A DNA stretch of 35,231 nucleotides from Calditrichota bacterium (GTDB lineage Bacteria; Zhuqueibacterota; JdFR-76; BMS3Abin05), in assembly GCA_013151735.1 (NCBI GenBank), contig JAADHR010000083.1, positions 1-35,231 on the forward strand, written 5' to 3'. The position numbers and the translations under genes were made by a program. Positions 32,602 through 35,231 of this stretch are shown in pieces. The notes under the pieces were generated by a model. It saw only the letters and a program-made list of their open reading frames with translations, searched no databases and was not told the origin of the DNA. Positions within the stretch are counted from its first letter, which is position 1. Each line of letters starts with the position of its first letter.

Positions 32602-32913
32602 TTAGCCGGCCCACTCTTCACTGGCCATTTCGCAAAAGCGGTCATGTTCCTCCTGTGTCATTTTTTCAAAACGAATCAGGCATTCCACACCCGGGTGCGC
32701 TTTCTTGCAAACAGCCACCGATTCTTCGGCAATTTTGTGCTTGATCTCCTTTGGAATGTCATCCAGAGGCAGAGCCAGGTGAAGGGTTACCTCTTGACCT
32801 TTGATTTCGGCACCGTGAAACATTCCCAAATGGACGATGTTGTCATTTATCTCCGGATGGCGGACCTGCCGCAAGGCATCCTCCACCGCCTTCTCGTTGA
32901 TGGGTCTATCCAT
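32602..32913 (-). CDS. MIP18/DUF59-like small protein
   Basis: A 103-residue protein whose first part VEDALRQVRHPEINDNIVHLG matches the start of the MIP18/DUF59 family (helix, then x-D-P-E-x-x-x-x-I-V-x-L-G), here with HPEIND. It then has a beta strand VTLHLALPL and DDIPKEIKHKIAEE. This domain is found in SufT, PaaD and the N-terminus of Mrp, and is linked to iron-sulfur assembly. Here the domain is alone. The C-terminal third (QEEHDRFCEMASEEWAG) is family-unlike. The ATG has AAGGA nine bases upstream. It has its own promoter at 32962-32990. Confidence 0.8.
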   Translation of the reverse strand: MDRPINEKAVEDALRQVRHPEINDNIVHLGMFHGAEIKGQEVTLHLALPLDDIPKEIKHKIAEESVAVCKKAHPGVECLIRFEKMTQEEHDRFCEMASEEWAG

Positions 32914-32961
32914 GATCAGATTTCCTTTTTTTATTCAGTTGTCAGGGAATAAGGTTGTCAA

Positions 32962-32990
32962 AATTTAAATTTAATTTTGATAAAAATCAA
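32962..32990 (-). promoter_or_regulatory. Promoter for the MIP18-like gene
   Basis: TTGATT (32985-32990) and TAAATT (32962-32967) on the minus strand are 17 bases apart. A second, weaker option is TTGACA (32956-32961) with TGAATA (32932-32937), spacing 18. The gap 32914-33074 holds nothing else recognisable. Confidence 0.5.
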
Positions 32991-33074
32991 ATGGTTTTTG
33001 TAAAAATTCGGGATAGAGCCATTTTAAAAGGATCCAAACGGATTCAAAACGCCTTTGGCCACACAATTTTTCCA

Positions 33075-35231
33075 TTAATCCAGATCCACTGAAAAACTTG
33101 CGTAAAGCTTTCGCCCCAAAAGCGGACCCCAGATGTACACAACATCACCCAATTCACCGCTTTTGTTGTACATGAGGGGTGTTTCCACATCCGACTGCTG
33201 AAAATCCAACAAATTTTTGGCTCCCAAAATTAATTTCATTCCATTTCCGAATTTTTTATTTAGGCTGACATTCAGAATCCAATAGGTCGGAGATTTTGCC
33301 CGTTTGGGGGTACCGTCCGCATTGTAGCTCATTCCGTAGACTTCCCTTAAATTCATGGGCCCGGTGACCTGGCCATCCAGATTCAGGGACATAGCCCATC
33401 TGGGCCAATCATAATCAAGTGTCCATTTAAACCGATTTTCAGGCCGTGCAAATCCGAGTACATTCGGAGCCATATCGTACCGTTCCCAAATGTGGCCAAC
33501 GGTCACGAAAAGTCCCGGCAAAAGGAAACGGCTGTAATTCACTTCCATTCCGTATATGGATGAGGGCGATTCCACATTTTCCACTACAAAACTCTTTGAA
33601 ACGTAGTCATTGTAGGCCGTAATGTAGTTCTCAATGCGGTGGTAAAACGGTGCAACCGAAAAGTGGGTTGACTCCTTTTCAAAATCAAGCGAAACGGTTA
33701 CACTTCTGGATTGTTCGGCTTTCCTGGCCAGATAGCGCGTGTTGTATTTGTATTTCGCCCCCGTACCGTGATCCAGCTCGTAAAAAGACGTGGGAGCACG
33801 AAACCCCTTTCCCAATGTCAAACGTGCCGTCCAGTGATCACTGATCACGGCCTTTAATGAGAGACTGGGGGTCAGAATTTTGCCGTAAACATTGTGGCTG
33901 TCAAACCGCAAACCCAGGACGGATTCCCAGAGCGGATTGGGCCTCCAATCATATTGTGCAAAAATCGAAGCAATTTTATAATTATAAGCCGAAACAGCCA
34001 CATTTTCTTCCAGCCTTTCCGTCCGGTAAGCCAGACCGCTGGTCATCAACTGATGTGCGCCTATCTGATGATTCCATTGAAAATCATTGTACGTCATCAA
34101 TTGATCCCCCACATACACAAAACCCTCGTAATCGGAATCCTGAAAATGCCGGGTCAGGCTCAGCTTGTAAAGGATCTGGTCATCCTTCGACAATCGGTGG
34201 CGAAAAATGAGGGCCGCATCCGTACGCCGGGTTAAAATCGATTCGGAAAACGCCCGGAGTGCCGGTTGGTCGAGCACTTCGATAAAAGAGCGGCTGGCCG
34301 ACAGAGCACCTCCCTGGCGTTCTTCGGTTAATCCGGAAAAACGCAGCCTCAGGTCGGTATTCCTGTTTTTTTGAATAACCAGCTTTCCGCTCATGTAGGC
34401 CCGTGTGGTTCCCGTAAATTCAGAAATACCATCGCCATTGCGATCAACCGGGTTCATGTGATAAAATTCCCCGTTAACCAACAGCCCCATGCTCTTTCTT
34501 TTGTACGAGGCGACTCCTGTCAGACGCCTTTCGCCATATTGTCCGATTTGCGATTCCAGACTGAGCGCGGGAAAGGGGGATGGATTACTGGTCCGTATAT
34601 TCACGATCCCGGCAATGGCATCTGTGCCGTAAAGAACAGAGCTGGCACCCTTTACAATTTCAATCTGATCGATGATGCCCGCCGGCAATTCCATGTAGCC
34701 GTACGTCTGCCCGAGACTGCTAAAAATGGGCATCCCATCAATCAACACCTGGGTGTAACGCCCCGGCAGCCCCTGAATGGAAATGGAAGAGGCGTTACAA
34801 ACGGAGCATTCAATTTGCGGGTCAACCCCCACCACATATTGGGTGGCATTGAGCACGTTCACCGGGTTTCTGTGTTTGATTTCTTCTTTTGTGACCACAT
34901 TTGTTCGGACGGGTGTGTCCTTCAAATAGCGGGGAACGCGTGTTCCGGTCACCACAACCGCTTTTCCCCTGACAGCCATCGGCTTCAGCCGAAACTGAAT
35001 CTCGGTAGCCGTACTGACATTCAAGAGGATTTCAACCTCTCGGGGTTCGTATCCCATCATCGTGGCCCTTACGATATACCGGCCATACGGAACACCGGAA
35101 ATCCGGAATTCCCCGTTCAGATCCGTAGCGGCACCCATCTGAGTTCCCACTAAAATAACATTGGCGCCGGGAAGCGGCTCACCCGTATTGGCATCCCTTA
35201 CCGTCCCTTTGATGCCGCTCACATATTTTGG
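33075..35231 (-). CDS. TonB-dependent outer membrane receptor, CirA-like (5' end off window)
   Basis: The frame is open to the right edge (codons for P-K-Y precede the GTG at 35222), so the signal peptide is missing. The visible part starts with a carboxypeptidase-regulatory-like domain (GTVRDANTGEPLPGANV to about residue 85). A plug domain follows (about 90-215), with LIDGMPIFSSL and IEIVKGASSVLYGTDAIAG. A long beta-barrel ends at ASFSVDLD. The plug contains ECSVCNASSISIQGLPG, in which two cysteines (34797-34808) precede the usual IQGLPG. This resembles siderophore or metal receptors of the CirA type; the ligand is not predictable. The barrel has typical YEGFVYVGDQ and RFKWTLDYDW strands. 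Confidence 0.94.
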   Translation of the reverse strand, partial: PKYVSGIKGTVRDANTGEPLPGANVILVGTQMGAATDLNGEFRISGVPYGRYIVRATMMGYEPREVEILLNVSTATEIQFRLKPMAVRGKAVVVTGTRVPRYLKDTPVRTNVVTKEEIKHRNPVNVLNATQYVVGVDPQIECSVCNASSISIQGLPGRYTQVLIDGMPIFSSLGQTYGYMELPAGIIDQIEIVKGASSVLYGTDAIAGIVNIRTSNPSPFPALSLESQIGQYGERRLTGVASYKRKSMGLLVNGEFYHMNPVDRNGDGISEFTGTTRAYMSGKLVIQKNRNTDLRLRFSGLTEERQGGALSASRSFIEVLDQPALRAFSESILTRRTDAALIFRHRLSKDDQILYKLSLTRHFQDSDYEGFVYVGDQLMTYNDFQWNHQIGAHQLMTSGLAYRTERLEENVAVSAYNYKIASIFAQYDWRPNPLWESVLGLRFDSHNVYGKILTPSLSLKAVISDHWTARLTLGKGFRAPTSFYELDHGTGAKYKYNTRYLARKAEQSRSVTVSLDFEKESTHFSVAPFYHRIENYITAYNDYVSKSFVVENVESPSSIYGMEVNYSRFLLPGLFVTVGHIWERYDMAPNVLGFARPENRFKWTLDYDWPRWAMSLNLDGQVTGPMNLREVYGMSYNADGTPKRAKSPTYWILNVSLNKKFGNGMKLILGAKNLLDFQQSDVETPLMYNKSGELGDVVYIWGPLLGRKLYASFSVDLD

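Noticed and set aside
1-35231. CRISPR arrays, insertion sequences, prophage or defence genes
   Set aside because: No regularly spaced repeats, transposase motifs, terminal inverted repeats or defence domains were seen on either strand.

Overview
The window reads as part of the chromosome of a Gram-negative bacterium, probably in the Calditrichota/KSB1/Zixibacteria part of the FCB (Bacteroidota-like) assemblage. This placement is inferred from gene content and was not tested by a search. Evidence for an outer membrane is an LpxH lipid A hydrolase and a TonB-dependent receptor. Evidence for FCB affinity is two secreted proteins with C-terminal sorting-type domains (NPF and NYPNPFNP motifs), a SpoVG homologue in a Gram-negative context, and promoters with TA(A/T)ATT -10 boxes. 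A branched-chain polyamine synthase (BpsA family) points to a thermophilic lifestyle. Gene density is high, every intergenic gap is shorter than 300 bases, and I see no tRNA, rRNA, CRISPR array, insertion sequence or phage gene.

Layout. (1) 1-4514: the 3' part of glnE (+) converges on glnD (-), the two enzymes of the PII/glutamine synthetase modification cascade; bpsA lies directly upstream of glnD. (2) 5822-13460: a minus-strand series of zinc-ribbon protein, YbbR-domain protein, tsaD, a membrane VWA/GATase-like protein, a large secreted lamin-tail protein and a hotdog thioesterase. (3) 13687-19403: a DUF3307-type membrane protein, then the housekeeping series ispE-spoVG-prs-rplY-pth-rpsF-rpsR-rplI, transcribed leftwards from a promoter at about 19454-19482 and closed by a hairpin terminator at 14462-14504. 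(4) 19583-22698: lpxH and a class A penicillin-binding protein on the plus strand, ended by a strong terminator. (5) 22815-28931: a leftward group with the radical SAM enzyme AmrS, an orphan RnfB-type iron-sulfur protein, an 86-residue unknown protein, a DUF362/ferredoxin protein, a Nudix hydrolase and a secreted CocE/NonD-type hydrolase. (6) 29178-29780: a 2-Cys peroxiredoxin with its own promoter, palindromic operator candidate and terminator, divergent from amrS. (7) 29891-35231: a sugar-phosphate-isomerase-like protein, a flippase-like membrane protein, a PaaI-type thioesterase, a MIP18-like protein and the 3' part of a TonB receptor gene.

How the genes work together. Most are conserved housekeeping: nitrogen control (glnE, glnD), translation (rpsF, rpsR, rplI, rplY, pth, tsaD), isoprenoid and nucleotide precursors (ispE, prs), and envelope synthesis (lpxH, PBP1A). 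The less ordinary parts are the redox group (orphan RnfB, DUF362 ferredoxin, AmrS, peroxiredoxin), the bpsA-glnD pair, and the membrane VWA protein beside a triple lamin-tail protein. I found no obvious defence or mobile system. The strongest unlisted signal is regulatory: seven separate intergenic regions carry TTG-type -35 boxes exactly 17 bases from a -10 box. Two of these regions also carry inverted repeats that look like operators.
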